The notes beneath the pieces were generated by a model, which searched no databases, was not told where the DNA came from, and saw only the letters and a list, made by a program, of their open reading frames with translations. Both the position numbers and the translations under genes were made by a program. 64,000 nucleotides of DNA, from NCBI RefSeq assembly GCF_030445035.2, contig NC_080701.1, forward strand, positions 11,064,739 through 11,128,738, read 5' to 3'. Below, one piece after another: positions 45,375 to 57,835 of the stretch (position 1 is its first letter; each line of letters opens with the position of its first letter). This stretch comes from Dasypus novemcinctus. Taxonomy: Eukaryota; Chordata; Mammalia; Cingulata; Dasypodidae.

Positions 45375-45555
45375 ATTTGGGGAATTCACAAATATGTGGA
45401 AAATAACATACTCCTAAATAGCCAGTGGATCAAAGAAGCATCATAAGGGAAATTAGAAAACACTTGAAGATGAATGGAAATGAAAACACAACACACCAAA
45501 ACTTAGGGGTTGCAGTGAAAGCTGTGCTCAGAGGGAAACCTAAAGCTATAAATGT
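45375..45555 (+). mobile_element. Short L1 ORF2 fragment
   Basis: Sense motifs aatatgtggaaaataacata, caaagaagcatcataaggga and gctgtgctcagagggaaacc come from the ORF2 region of old L1. It is about 180 bp long and non-coding. Confidence 0.6.
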
Positions 45556-47904
45556 CCAAAGCATCTGTCAGATCAGATGATTGTCCTCAGAAAGTGTTTA
45601 GTGGTCCACTAGTGGGATCTGCCCGACGTGAGACTCCAAATCCTTTACAGCCTGGGCCTTTTATCCCCTCCACACATTCTGCTCTCCACTTACATCGCAA
45701 TGCCCTTTCTCCCCTTTGCCATTTGGTGAAGAGTGACTACCTCAACTCTCCTTTCCTCTTCTTTTCTACCTGAAATTAACCGTTTCTTCCTTGAATTCTC
45801 ATAGACTGTGTTGTATTAGAACACTTAAGCTGAGTGTACATCTAGCCAACACACCCTATTTTCCATTTCTGGAGTACAAATAGCTATTTTCCTGCCCTTG
45901 TAGCCCCTGGAGCACCTAGCGCAACACCTTGGACATGGTGGGTACTGAGAAAAGCTTTGTGGACTGTTGATAGAGCAGAAAATGCATATCATTCACCCCT
46001 AGAGCACATTCATTTCAGGCAGTATCTCCTCAAACCAGTCGTTTTGGTAAACTTGACAGATAACTGAGCTGTAATTCATGTTCAGCTGAAAAATACAAAG
46101 TCAGGAGCAGTTATTGTAGATATTTGAAGAAGATAAAAAACTAAGGGTGCAGGCATCAAACCTTCATTAGATGTCCACAAAGCTCAGACACATGCTGAGT
46201 ACAAGTTCAGTTCAGGTCCTCACAGGAGGAAAAGCGAGCTATTTAGTCGATAAGTTTTTGTGAGGAGGGAATGTAGGATTATTGTGGACATGGCCTTGGA
46301 AGCAAATACTTCTTTTGGATTGCCCCTGACCCTAGCAGGTTCTTCTCTAGTATTTTTTAAAACTTACAAAGCAGGTTGGGGTGGGATGACGGGTCATGTG
46401 TTGGGTATGCTTGGTTAGTGCTTTGATCAGCAGGCACCTGCTATTTAACCAATCCTGTCCAAACACTGAAGACCCTCTGAAAGACCTAAAAGCCTATTTT
46501 AAAAAATTGAACTGTTTCTTCATCTCAGCTTAATGCAGTAAAAAGCAAGCCACAAAGATGATCAGAATCTATAGCAAAAGCTGCCGGTTTCTGTTCTTTG
46601 AGGATGCTTCATTTGTCACACTGCAGACAGGCTGTGCTGTTCTGCCCTCCCAGGAGGCCAAGATACTGGTCCCCTCTGCATCTAGACGGAACCGGGGTTT
46701 GCTGATGAAGCTGGAGGAGAGGGTTAGGCTTTCCAGGAGGTGGCAGAGAGCTGCTGCTCCCAAGTGCAGGGTTCCAGGGCTCCCTGGGGCACGCTCTGTG
46801 TCTCATGAGCCTCTGGACTGGAGAGAAAGACTCGGCTCTTGCCTCCTTCATCTGCTTTCCATCTCTTCTGTTGGAATAGTTGCGTTTGACTTTGCTCTTA
46901 AGTCTAAATATGTCTCTTTTTAAATTAATTAATTAGTTACCTTGTTGGTCTGTCTCTTGACGCTCCTTGCCTTTGAATCCTGCTTGAGAGTGGAGGGGAT
47001 GCTTAATTCTGATTTTTTTAAAGTTTCATTCTATATCCTCACTTATAATGTGCAGAACTATTTCTGATATCCCCTAGAACTCTGTCTTCTTAAATCTCCC
47101 CCCTAAGACAAATGCTGAATGAATTCTCACTGTGGGTCCATTCACATATACACATGGTACACTGGGACACCTGTGTACCCAGTGCCCTCCCCCAGCTGCC
47201 CAGTTTCAAGCCCTGCTCGTGTGTCTCCTTTGTGACTCAGTTATTAAATCTTGGAGAGCGGTGGCTGACACCTCATTATCTTGTACTGGTACAATATTCT
47301 TTGTGCTTCCTCAGGCCCTGCCATGTCGGGGCCATCCCTACAACAAAGAGCCCATTGAAAACAGGGCTTCCTTGAAGTTCAAGAACGTCTGTTATGGAAA
47401 ATGAAGATAACTCTGGAGAAGGCTTTTCCTCACCTGTGATGGACAAAATGCCAATGGGCCAAGGCTCACATTCTATCGAAAGCTTTTAAGTATATGTTTT
47501 AAGCAAAGCCCTTGCCTCTGCACCTTATAGTCAGTGAGGCATACGCAGGGAGAGATGGCTAACGATGTGAAGCAGGCTCCAGGAGGGGCCTTGCCCACAG
47601 CCAGGGGTTGAGCGTTAGGCTCTGGGGTCAGGTGTGGGCCAAAACCTTTGACACTTAACTGTGGCATGGCCCAGGCAAGTTGCTAAATCTTTCTCAACTC
47701 CCAGTTTTCCCTATAAAACGTTCTTTATACAGTAGTTGTAAGATAAATGCCTGGTGGATAATGGCTGATGTGGCCGGAGAATCTTGCAGTAAAACAGAAA
47801 TAAAACATTGTTAGAATTCATCATGGTGCCAAAGGATATTCCAGCTAACAGAGCATCCTGGCTGAGGAGCTGCAGGCCTATGGGTCCTTAGATGTTCCAT
47901 GATT
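45556..47904. other. Intergenic, no gene seen
   Basis: Mixed composition. Overlapping short frames near 46.56-46.92 kb lie on both strands with no recognisable domain. No RNA gene recognised. Confidence 0.4.
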
Positions 47905-48351
47905 AAGGTATGAGTGAGGGAAGCGGATTTGGCTCAACGGGTAGAGCGTCTGCCTACCACATGGGAGGTCCAGGGTTCAAACTCAGGGCTTTCTGGCCTG
48001 TGTGATGAGCTGGCCCATGCACAGTGCTGATGTGCACAAGGAGTGTGTGCCACGCAGGGGTGTCTGTCCCCCGCGCAGGGGAGCCCCGTGCTCAAGGAGT
48101 GCGCCCCGCAAGGAGAGCCGCCCTGTGCAAAAAAAGTGCTGCCTGCCCAGGAGTGGCGCTGCAGACACGGAGAGCGGACGCAACAAGATGACGCAACAAA
48201 AAAGAAACACAGATTCCCAGTGCCACTGACAAGAATGCAGGCAGATACAGAAGAACACAGCGTGGACAACTGGGGTGGGGGGGAGGGCAGGGAAGGGGAG
48301 AGAAATAAATAAAAATAAATCTTAAAAAAAAAAAAAAAAAGGCATGAGTGA
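47905..48351 (+). mobile_element. DAS-type SINE, plus strand, with target duplication
   Basis: The element (about 47918-48340) starts GGGAAGCGGATTTGGCTCAA with an A-box-like run and a B-box GGTTCAAACTC, and ends in AAATAAAAATAAATCTT plus a 17-18-base A tail. Flanks are aaggtatgagtga (47905-47917) and aaggcatgagtga (48339-48351), a 13-bp duplication with one mismatch. Confidence 0.9.
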
Positions 48352-49140
48352 TGCCAGGACCTGGGATGGTATTGAGATTATTGGCAAAATCGCTCTGGCT
48401 CTGGCTCTGGGGATACGGGGGCGTGAGACAGGCAGGAAGCCTGGAGCAGAGTGCTGTGCCAGTTCAGTAGAAGGTGGTTGCACACTGGCCTCGTACAAGC
48501 AGATTGAGTTACCAAAGTAGATGTGATGGGGAGGAAAAATAATTATAATACACGATATGGTCAGGGTACACAGAGGAAGTTATGGGAGCAGAAGCAAAGA
48601 TTAGTGGGCTAGGAAACCAGAGATGGCTTCCTGTAAGTGGAGACACTAGCTGAGGCCTGAAGAACAAGCCGGCATGGGAAAGAGAAGGACAATCGTTTAC
48701 CAAGCAGCACAACAGGATGTGGAAGAGACAGATTCTCAGGTAGTGCTTTCCCAATGGAGTTCTGCTTTTCCTCAGGGCGTGGGTCCCGGTTCTAAACCCC
48801 CCTCTTGTGGGTCTGTCCTTGACCCCTGCGCTGACCCACCACGTCTGCATCGTGTGCTTGGCTAACACCGGCGACAACTGTCCTTGGAAGCTTGTCTCCA
48901 AGACCGCGAAGCCTCAGGAGCAGTGACACTCGAGTGAACCCTGAGCAGGTTCTCAGATTTCCGCCAGACTGGTTCCCCAGCCAGCACTGTCGGGTGGGGA
49001 GTCCCCACCCCACTTGGCACGGAGATGATTTGCTTGCTATCGCCCTGGAGTAACAGCCTCCACCGAGCAGCAGACGGCTTCAAAGACCCTAGAAAGGTTT
49101 GTGGGAACCCAAGAGCTGGGTTCAGTGACTCTCAGGCCTA
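48352..49140. other. Intergenic, no gene seen
   Basis: Moderately GC-rich unique DNA. Overlapping frames up to 130 codons have no recognisable features. Confidence 0.4.
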
Positions 49141-49149
49141 TTTTATCAT

Positions 49150-49400
49150 GGGAGACCTTCTTTTAACTTATTACTTTAGTAACATATATACAACTCACAA
49201 CTTCCCATTTCGGCCATTTCCATGTGTACAATTCAGGGTGTTAATTACGTTCAAAATACTCTACCACTATCACTGCCATCCTCTTTCCCCAACTTTCCCA
49301 CCACCTCAAATAGAAGCTCCACAACCGTCAAGCAGTGACTCCCACTTCCCCTCCCCACTTCCCTTCCCCTGGTTGAATCTGACCAGGTGGGTTAGTTTTC
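49150..49400 (-). mobile_element. L1 3'-end fragment
   Basis: Antisense motifs taacatatatacaactcaca, gtgtacaattcagggtgtta and the C-rich accaccatcac-like run resemble those at 23.9-24.1 kb. Confidence 0.5.
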
Positions 49401-52150
49401 CCAAGAATTGGTCCTGAAAGACTAGTCACTCCGAGGAGATGTCTTGAGGGAAAATGACGGGCGCTGCCTCGTGAGGGACTGTGCAGACCGGCAGTAAGAG
49501 CCAGTTAGCAACGGGAGACCCCTCCCCTCGCCGGCTCTCCAGGCCCAGCTGCCGCCTGCGGCCTGGCCACATGCCTCTGCTTGCTTCTAGGAGCTGCTGT
49601 CTTATTCTCGCACTTGGTCCCTCGGCCAGGAAGGCTCGCACATGTTGGCTTCTGTTGCTGGCAACTCAAGTTGGCATCTAACTACAAATAGCTTGCCCAG
49701 AGTGCAGCCAAGGCTGGCGCTTTAGGACACTCTGTAGCCTTGTATATCACACACGGCAGGAGCTGGCAGCTCTCTCCCCAACACGTCGGAGAAGGAAATC
49801 GGCCCCTGCTTGGGGGAGGAAACAAACACAACACTCTTACTACTGAATAGCTTATTCAGCTCTTAACTTGGTACAAAGAGTACCCCTTTAGGAAAAAAGA
49901 AATGGAGGGAAAGGATGCTGTACCGATTGGCAGAAACTAGAGGCAGTGCCGGCACACGCGGGGCCAGGCTCAGACGTGCCTCCCAAAGGGGCAGGACACG
50001 TGGCGGTCGGTGGCACCCAGGACCCATGAGGCAGAGTCAACTCCGGCCTGCTGACCCCCCTCTGGACCTTCTAGTTCGTCCTCTCTGGATCAGCCTGAGG
50101 CTTACGGAGATCTCTGAACCAGGCTGGGATTGTTGGCCAGTGGCGTTTGCCTTGTGGTTGAAACAGTCAACGCTGGCCGAGACACAAATGGAGCACAGCT
50201 GGGCCAGGAAGGAAATATGGGCCATCGACTGTCCTGAAGGGGCCGCAACCCTTGCCAAGCCAGGGTGCCCTTCGGTTCTTCCTGCACAGGACATGTAAAT
50301 ATCCTCCTGCTCTTGAACAGAAAGCATGTCCGGGCCTCCAGCCACCCCCCGCACACCTAAAAACCCACACAGGCGTGCTTCCAGCTCAGGAACTGTGATT
50401 TTATCACAGCGTCTGTCAGTTGCGTGGGCTCCCAACGGCTTGGACAATTCCGTTAGTAGCTGCATCACCCCACGAAGATGCCTGAGGCCAGAGATGCCAC
50501 TCGGGCCAGGCACCCCTGCCCATTCCTGTGGCCACAGAGCAGCCCCGCACCCAGCCAGCCAGCTTAGCTGGGCAGCAGATGGCAGTCTTTCGGCCAGAGC
50601 AGTTCCCAGGCAGAGAAGCTCACCCAAACCTCCATAAAACAGGCCCTGCAGTGTCATTTGTCCCCTAGCAGGGGTCTTCAGTCATTTCCCAAGCCCCCCA
50701 AGGCTTCTGCAGGGCACCCTTAGAAAGTGATGTGGGGTCTGCCCCTCTCCCATGCCCCCAGCTTCACACCGAGGCCCATCTTTATCTTTTTATTTATTGG
50801 ACTTGCCATCATTTTGTTTTAATAATAATGAGAGCTTCGCATTTTATTCCTTAAAGCAAGTCCGCAGCACAGTTGAGGAAACGAAGTATCTTGTCCGAGG
50901 TCAGAAAGTTCTAAGTGGGAAAGCCAGGCACTGATTTCCCTTGGACGCTAGAGCCCTAACTGGCACTGTTCTCTGGGAAGGACCCATCCAAGTGAGGGAA
51001 AAAACCTACCAGCCTTGCACAAAAGCAATCGGTCTCACCCTTGGCTGCCCATCGGATTCCGGATGCCAGCCCGTACCTTGGAAGGTACTGGTTTCATCGA
51101 TCTGGGAGGCCGCCTGGCCAAAGGGGCTTCATTCCTGCAGATCGAGAATGACTGCATAAGAGAAACGGTGATGGGAATCCAATACGTGAAATTACATGTC
51201 AGCACTGATGGGAGGGTGTCAAAGATGGGAATTTCCCTCCAGGCAAATGCACTCACCAGATGGTATAAAAAGTGAAAAAGCAAGAGAGGGCAAAATGCCT
51301 TTATCTCTGTACCAGGTGAAGAGGATTTTTCTCTTTCCTCCTCCTCCCCCGTGGCCGGGGTGAAGGGAAGGCATGGGAGGTGTCTGCTCAGCCATGAACT
51401 TGTGCGCACCTCGCAGCCACTTACTTGGTAAGGGGGACACAAAGAACAGTGGACACGGTGGGGGAGGCAGAGAAGGACGGGGCAGCTACAAACTGGAAAT
51501 TGGGACCCGCCGTCCATGATTCTGGTTTTTATGTAGTTTTATGTAATCAAGATACATAGCATTTTTAATGTGCTGTGTGTACATATTTTTAATATCTCAA
51601 TTAATGCCCCCCAAATCCATGATGAACAAAATGTCCCAAATTTAGATACAGGCAAGGTCCGACCGGGCCAGAATAAGGGGGAGAGGAAGGAGGCGAGTTG
51701 AACAGGTGTAGGCTGGGGCACTGCCTCTACTTAGAATGGATTTTTTTTGCATTCGTGTTGATTTTTTAAAATATTGCATGAAAGTGTTATTTATCTTAAA
51801 TTTTGCGCTCCGCCCCTTGTCTCAGCTCCCACAGTGGCGGAAACAACTTTTTTGTTTTTCAGATCCATCTGAATAGACAAAAGCACGCCCTTGACAAAGG
51901 ATCAGAGGAAAAATGCTAGGCCTCTCCAAGGCCCGATGAGGATTGCTTGTATCAAAGTGAAGACTTTCATGGACTGACTGAACTGTGTAGAGTCTGCAGG
52001 TGAGAAGAGGCAAGGCCTGGAAACAGCACAGAGAGGCTAAACCGAGGCAGCATGGCAGCCCAGCTCAGTTGGTTCCTTACCTGGGCTGCGGTGGGGAACT
52101 TTACACACAACTCTCCATTAGGCAGGCATGAATTACTAGCTGTTTCCCAG
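49401..52150. other. Intergenic, GC-moderate, MIR remnant at right-centre
   Basis: Several overlapping frames (up to 206 codons, minus, 50037-50657) sit in GC-richer DNA without any domain, splice or similarity support. An antisense MIR remnant lies at about 50830-50955 (cagttgaggaaacgaagtat...). Confidence 0.4.
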
Positions 52151-52154
52151 GCAA

Positions 52155-52820
52155 ATTAATCTGTTTGCACTTCAGTTCCTTCATTTGTAAAAACAGAGCT
52201 AGTATACCCCTCTGTAGCAGTTTGATATGGTTATGAATTCCAAAAATAGATATATTGGATTATGTTTGTAATCTGGTCTGGACCTGGGCATGATTAAGTT
52301 ACGATTAGGGCTTTGATTGGGCCATGTCCCCTCCCACTAAGGGGTGGGGACTCACAGATAAAAGGCATGGCAAAGGACAGAATGCGAACTTTTTGATGCT
52401 GGAGTTTTTGTGTTGGAGTTTTATGCTGAATCCTTAAGCTGGAGCCCGAGTAAATAAGCACACAGAGGAAAGAGAAGCAAGCCCCAGGAGTAGAGGAACC
52501 CTGATCCTGGAGAGGAGCAAACCCCAGGAATAGAGGAACCCTGAGTCTGGAGAGAAGCAAGCCCTGGGAAGAGAGGAACCCAGGAAGCCATCTTGCTCCA
52601 ACACGTGGAAATAGACTTTGGTGAGGGAAGTAACTTATGCTTTATGCCTGGTATCTGTAAGCTCCTACCCCAAGTAAACATACTTTATAGAAACCAACCA
52701 GTTTCTGGTACTTTGCATCAGCACCCCTTTGACTGACTAATATACTCTCTCAAGGACATTTTAAGGATGAATTAAGTAATATATATGTATGAAGCACTTT
52801 GCACAGTGCCTGATACAGTC
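52155..52820 (+). repeat. MIR SINE split by an LTR
   Basis: MIR sequence cttcagttccttcatttgta occupies about 52155-52212 and resumes at 52745-52820 with ggacattttaaggatgaatt...gcacagtgcctgatac. The gap is filled by the LTR at 52213-52744. Confidence 0.7.
52213..52744 (+). mobile_element. Solo ERVL/MaLR-like LTR with three 40-bp internal repeats
   Basis: Starts TGTAGCAGTTTGATATGG and ends near gactgactaatata, flanked by ccctc and ctctc (5 bp, one mismatch). It has the layout of ERVL/MaLR LTRs. Three tandem units of 40 bp occupy 52471-52590. The family is unnamed here, possibly xenarthran-specific. Confidence 0.75.
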
Positions 52821-53049
52821 CAAGTACACACACACACACATACACAAACATACAAAAGAGGCAGCTTTTATGACATTAATATTTAATTTTCTGCCTGCCG
52901 TAGAAGCTCTACTTTCTAATCTCAGTCCTCTTTTGGACTGTTTCACTGCTCACTGATTACTCACCAGAGGGCAGGCCCAATCAGTTTAATTGCTTATTAA
53001 TCAATCTGGATAATTGTTACTAAAATGGGTCGGGACTAGAGAAGGCATG

Positions 53050-53610
53050 GCAAAGCTTGGATTTTAGCCTCAGCTTTAGGACTTGTTAGCCATGTGAGCT
53101 TAGGTAACTCCTTTAAAAAAACAAAGATTTATTTTTATTTCTTTCTTCTCTCCCCTCACTGTTTGCGCTTGCTGTCTGCTCTATGTGTCTGTTCATTGTG
53201 TGCTAGTCTTTTTTTTTTTTTTGTAGACACCAGGAACTGAACCCAGGTCCTCCCGTGTGGGAGGGAGGCACCCAATGGCTTGAGCCACCTTGGCTCCTGC
53301 TTATTGTGTTTTTCATTGTGTTTCCTCTTTGTGTCTCTTTGTTGCATCATCTCATGGCATCATCTTGTTGCGTCAGCTCACTGTCTTGCTCGTCTTCTTT
53401 AGGAGGGACTGGGAATTGAAGCAAGGACCTCCCATGTGGTGGGTGGACACCCAACTGCTTGAACCACATCCCCTTCCCAGGTAGCTTCTTTTACATCCTG
53501 GGCCTCTTTAGTCCTTGCTCATAGAATTAGGATAATCATAGCATCGTTCTATTGCTCTCTGTTGTGGGGCTCAAAAGAGATGATGGGTGCAGAGCGGCTG
53601 GTGGTAGCCC
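53050..53610 (+). repeat. MIR SINE split by a tRNA-derived SINE
   Basis: MIR-like text before the insertion (ttaggacttgttagccatgt...) and after it (tcctgggcctctttagtcct...aattaggataatcatagcat) is continuous once 53115-53479 is removed. Confidence 0.65.
53102..53495 (-). mobile_element. Composite older tRNA-derived SINE, minus strand
   Basis: Reverse complement starts GGGAAGGGGATGTGGTTCAA and later contains a second head-like block (gccaaggtggctcaagcc, near 53295-53275). Each is followed by a B-box-like AGGTC...TTCA motif, so it looks like two SINE units in tandem. Flanks aggtaactccttt (53102) and aggtagcttcttt (53480) form a diverged target duplication. Confidence 0.7.
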
Positions 53611-54371
53611 ATTCAGCTGGGACTGTGCCTGGCTACAGTGTGATCGTTCAGGTGGGCTCCTTTCCTTGTCTGGGCCCATTCACCTGGTCCTGATACCAAA
53701 CTTAAAAATCTTTGGCAATGGATTACTTGAGAATGCCTGAACTTGGCCTATGGGGTGAACTCTTAGTTGCTGAATTGTTAAAGTAGCTAAAGCAGATATT
53801 AGTCCTGGTGTTAACTCTATCACTTCCCCAATGAAGAAGCGGAGTAGGGGAGCGCCCTGCGCCCTGCCCCTTCCTACCCAGAGCTACTTCTTTTGTGACC
53901 TTAGGTTGAGCATCTTTCTGTCTTCCTCAGGGTTCCACGTTGGTGCACATTCTCCCCGAGGACCTGTTTGAACCTTCTCGTCCTTTACCCCAGGCTGATG
54001 CACCAGTTCATGAGAATCCTCAGGCCTTGGACTTCAGCCACTTAAAACCCAGACTTTGAATGCAGAGGCATCTTTCCGCCGCTGTTGGCGAGTCCGTGTC
54101 GTGGGGGATGGCGAGCTGGGCTCTGAGGCCAGGCGGCCAGGGCTCAGCTCCAGATGTGCCGCCGAGGAAGGGTGACCCTAGGGCTGGAGCAAGGAGTGGG
54201 CGTGTGCCAAGTGCTCCCGGTAGTGCCGAGGGAGTGGTGTCCACTCGATGGACGGTGGCCTGGACTGTGTCAGTCCCTGGCCGTGCTAGCTGTTACACAT
54301 ATCGTGCAACACTGGGGCTGGAAGCTCGGGCCATGGGCCGTAGTGAATCCTAACTACTCCTGCCTATGGCA
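53611..54371. other. Intergenic, no gene seen
   Basis: GC-moderate unique DNA. Short overlapping frames on both strands at 54.02-54.39 kb are not supported. Confidence 0.4.
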
Positions 54372-54899
54372 CTTGGTTACGGTTTTATAAGAAACAGAAA
54401 TTAGTTTAGTTTTCACGTAAAGGAAGAAAATATCAATTAATGTCACCTGGCAACCTACTGCCTCAGTCTCCCACTCCCGGGTTAAGCAGAAACGAAGGAA
54501 ACCAGCTTAAGCCAGTCCTATAGGCAGTAAAAAAGATGCCCAAGAAAGAGCTAAGTCAATACCAATTCAGCCCTAAATTCCATTCCTTGTTTGGCAAAGG
54601 GGAGCAGGTAAAAGCTAAAATGGTTGGAATGTGATGGGGGAAGCGGTTAATCACAAACTGTGTGGGAAAGTTAGACCTTCTTGGATAGGCTGTCACCTCT
54701 GAAGTATCCAATCTATAGAGAAACAGAGGAAGGACTTGCGCGCTAGGCTTAGGGGTATAAACTGTGTCATTCTTCTTTGTTCGGGGCGCCAGCCACGTTT
54801 TCCGGTTATGCGCCACTTCTTGCAAGATTGAGAATAATTTCTTTTCTTCTCCACAATTGGGTGAGCCTTATTTTCTTCCAGAAGATTTCTTTCTTACAG
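54372..54899 (+). mobile_element. 3' end of an ERV (internal tail, purine tract, LTR)
   Basis: The region resembles, in opposite orientation, 7882-8400 inside the intron 1 provirus. It holds an internal stretch (54372-54592), a purine tract caaaggggagc (about 54594-54604) and an LTR to 54899 with a TATA-like ggtataaac near 54755 and ttgttcggggc near 54777. Its 5' part is missing. It is more diverged than the copy in the provirus and shows no coding. Confidence 0.72.
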
Positions 54900-54901
54900 C
54901 T

Positions 54902-55278
54902 TGTACTGTGTCTCCCGAAAAGACACGCCCACCTCCTAACCTGGTCCCAGGCATGTGGCCGTCCTTGGAAGGAGGGTCTTAGAAGATGGCATGAGCTAAG
55001 CTGAGGCCGTACTGGGTTAGGATGGGCCTGGCCAGGTGACTGGGGTCCTTATAAGAAGGGGAGAGTGGACGCGGACAAGGGGGGCGGGCCACGTGAGGAG
55101 GGAGGGGGCGGCCCCAGGGTGCAGGGAGGGCTCTGCCTGTGGCCTCAGATGGAGCAGGGCCCTGCTGGCGCCTGGGGTCAGATCCTCGTCCCCAGAACCC
55201 ACCTCCTGAGCCTAGACATTTCTGTTATATTAAGCCCCCTGGTTTATGGTACTTTGTTATGGCAGCCCAGGAAACGAA
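54902..55278 (+). mobile_element. MaLR (MST/MLT1-type) LTR
   Basis: Typical MaLR order: tgtgtctcccgaaaaga near the start, gtccttataagaagggga in the middle, and ggtttatggtactttgttatggcagccc at the end. A solo LTR lying immediately beside the ERV fragment. Confidence 0.82.
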
Positions 55279-55414
55279 AAGACTTCCTGGCAATGTTTGG
55301 TCGTTCTCTGTTCAGATTCTCTGGTTTCTTCCTCCTTGACAGTGGCAGTGGGAAGGACAGTGTACACAGACCACATACGGGAAGCTTTTTCCTCTCAGTT
55401 CATAACATTAAACA

Positions 55415-55677
55415 CCTCTCCTCTTGGGGGGTGGGGGACGTGGATGTGGCTCAAGCGGTTGAGCACCTGCTTCCCACATGGGAAGTCCCAGGTTCAGTTC
55501 CTGGTGCCTCCTAAAACAAAGAAGCAAAACAACAAGCAAACAAGTGATAAAACCAGGTTAGGGGGGCCGATGTGGCTCAGTGGTTGAGCACTGGCTTCCC
55601 ACACACGAGGTCCCAGGTTCAATCCCCTGCCCCAGTACTTGACAAACAAACAAACACATAAAACCTCCTCTCCTCTT
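55415..55677 (+). mobile_element. Dimeric tRNA-head SINE with one perfect target duplication
   Basis: Two tRNA-like heads in tandem: the first at about 55433 (gacgtggatgtggctcaagc ... ggttcagttcc), the second at 55561 (gccgatgtggctcagtggtt ... ggttcaatccc). Each is followed by an A-rich tail with caaacaaa-like text. The pair as a whole is flanked by cctctcctctt at 55415-55425 and 55667-55677, an exact 11-bp duplication. Confidence 0.82.
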
Positions 55678-56810
55678 CCCTCCCAGTTCCCTCACTGGTT
55701 GCAGCCTCTGACAGTTACATCATCTGGCAGTTCTGTGTCCACTCTGGCTCGACATTGTGGGTGATCTGCAACAGCATTTTGTAAACTACCAAGAATAAAG
55801 TTCTAATAAAATAACTCACATTTTATTGGTATCGTTAATATTCAATTATCTGTGCAACTGATTTACGTTAAATCGTTTTTATAAACTGAAATGGTTAGTA
55901 CTCACATCTAAAAATAATCCTAACTTTTATTCAATGAGTAGAGAGAACAGTTGTTGTGCAGTTCTAGTGTATCGGAACCTGAACATTTTGTGCATGCTGA
56001 TGACAGGATGACCAGTGAGAAGTGTGACATCACAGCTGGTATCGAAAAACCATTTATCCAACCTTTATTGAGCACCTGCTATGTGCTGGCTATGGATCTA
56101 AACCCTTGGAGGTACAAACAAGACTAGGTAACAGACCTTGCCCCTGGAATAGGATCTGATTAGTTAGGTGTAGTGCACTCAATGATGTGGCTTGTCCCTA
56201 AGTGTGGTATCACGACAATTTCATGCCATGGTGGTCATTCCTTAGGTTTAGAAAATTAGAAAGCAGTCGAGTATTCTTACTATCTTCACTTTCTGCTGAT
56301 TTTCCTGTAGGGGTGAATATAACTCTACCCATAGTTTGCATAAATATGTATTTGATGATTGTAAATATTAATTAAAACAATATGAGGAGAAATTTTTATT
56401 TTAAAATTAATAAGGAAAATAACTTGTGATATAGTTGATACTCTTGTGCTAATTTATTTTAAAATGACTTTTTTATTTTAAAAGGAATATGTGTTAATGT
56501 AGAAACTTGAGAAATATACAAAAGTATTTTAAAAAGTAATCAATAATTTTCCTAACACTCAGAGATGGCTAGCATCCAATTTCCGTTTTGAGTTGAAAAT
56601 GAGTATTTAAAAGTGCATTATCATTATCATCATTTAGTAAATGACTAGGTGCTTTCATCATATTTCCTATATTACAATAGTTCTGAGAAGTAGATAGACT
56701 CTTATTTTCTCCGAAAGGCTAGCACTTTGCCAAACTCACTAAATTGGTGAGGATTTGTACTAGGGTTTTTAACTTCAAAGTTAGCCTGCTTGCTAGGCAC
56801 AGAAGAGTAG
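55678..56810. other. Intergenic with an L2-like fragment
   Basis: The stretch tttattgagcacctgctatgtgctggc... at about 56045-56170 is a common L2-end motif. The rest is AT-rich and unassigned. Confidence 0.5.
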
Positions 56811-57095
56811 ATTCCGTGTAATTCCATTTGTTTGATATTATCTAGAAGAGGCAAAACTAATGTCTAGGAATAGAAATGAAATCAGTGATTGCCTTGGGAG
56901 GGATTGTAGAGGAGTTGGAGAATCACTGAAAAGTCTGCTCCACACTCCACGGAACTTTCTGGAGTAATGGTAAATGTTTTCTCTCTTGATTTGGATATTG
57001 ATTGCAAAGATGTGAGCATTTGTGAAAACTCATTAAGCTCTACACTTAAGATATGTGCATATCACTGCATGTAAATTATACCTCAGTTTAAAAAA
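56810..57095 (+). mobile_element. L1 3'-end fragment, plus strand
   Basis: Motifs gtgattgccttgggaggga and ggtaaatgttttctctcttg, then the late tgtaaattatacctcagttt block, are typical of the 3' end of old L1. Confidence 0.65.
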
Positions 57096-57329
57096 TAATT
57101 TTTCTACCAAGATATGGAAAATGGGCAATGATCTAATACCCTAATAATGTCAACTTTAGAATGAGATATTTGCAATGTTTCGAGGTTCCTAGAAAGTACA
57201 AAATTCATGTACTCAGGGTTGCTAAATATCTTAACTACTGTCTTGGTTCTTCAAACGCCATTACATTATTTAATTTTTTTTAATATGCACTATTTGCGTT
57301 ATCTAAGCAGACATCCTCCCTTTCCTGTG

Positions 57330-57835
57330 TATGAGTTTCCTACTGCTGCTGTAACAAATTACTACACACTTGGTGGCTTGAAACAAAATGAACATGTTAC
57401 TTTATCCTTCTGGAGGTCAGAGGTCAGAAATGGATCTCACTAGGCTGAATGCAAGGTGTGGAAGGACTGCGTTCCTTCCGGAGGCTCGAGGGAGAAGGTG
57501 CTTCCTTGCTGTTTCCAGCTTCTAGATGCCCCTTGGCTCATGGTCCCACACTTTCATCTTCCAAGCCAGCAGTGGCCCATTGCTTCTTCCTCATGCTGCT
57601 TCGCTAGCACACTGACTCTTCTGCCTCCCCACACCACATTAGGGGGCTCTTGTGATTAGACTGGGTCCCTCGGGATAATCCTGGCTACTCTCCCCATCTC
57701 AAGGTCAGCTCCTTGTCAACCTTAACTGTTCGCCATCTTAATTCCCCTTTGCTGGGTAACCTAACAAACTCACGGGTTCTAGAGATAAGGAGGTCGACAT
57801 CTTTGGGGGACTGTTGTTTTGTCTCCCACACCTCA
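57330..57835 (+). repeat. Dispersed LTR-like repeat
   Basis: Contains aacaaattactacacacttggtggcttgaaac, then ggaggtcagaggtcagaaat, and late acatctttgggggactgttg, a widespread mammalian repeat pattern. I am unsure of its family name and boundaries. Confidence 0.5.

Noticed and set aside
47918..47990. Possible tRNA gene (A- and B-box-like motifs)
   Set aside because: It is the tRNA-derived head of a SINE, followed by the SINE body and A tail with target duplications; same for the other SINE heads.
50037..50657. 206-codon minus-strand frame
   Set aside because: No recognisable domain, no splice or promoter context, overlapping frames on both strands in GC-richer DNA.
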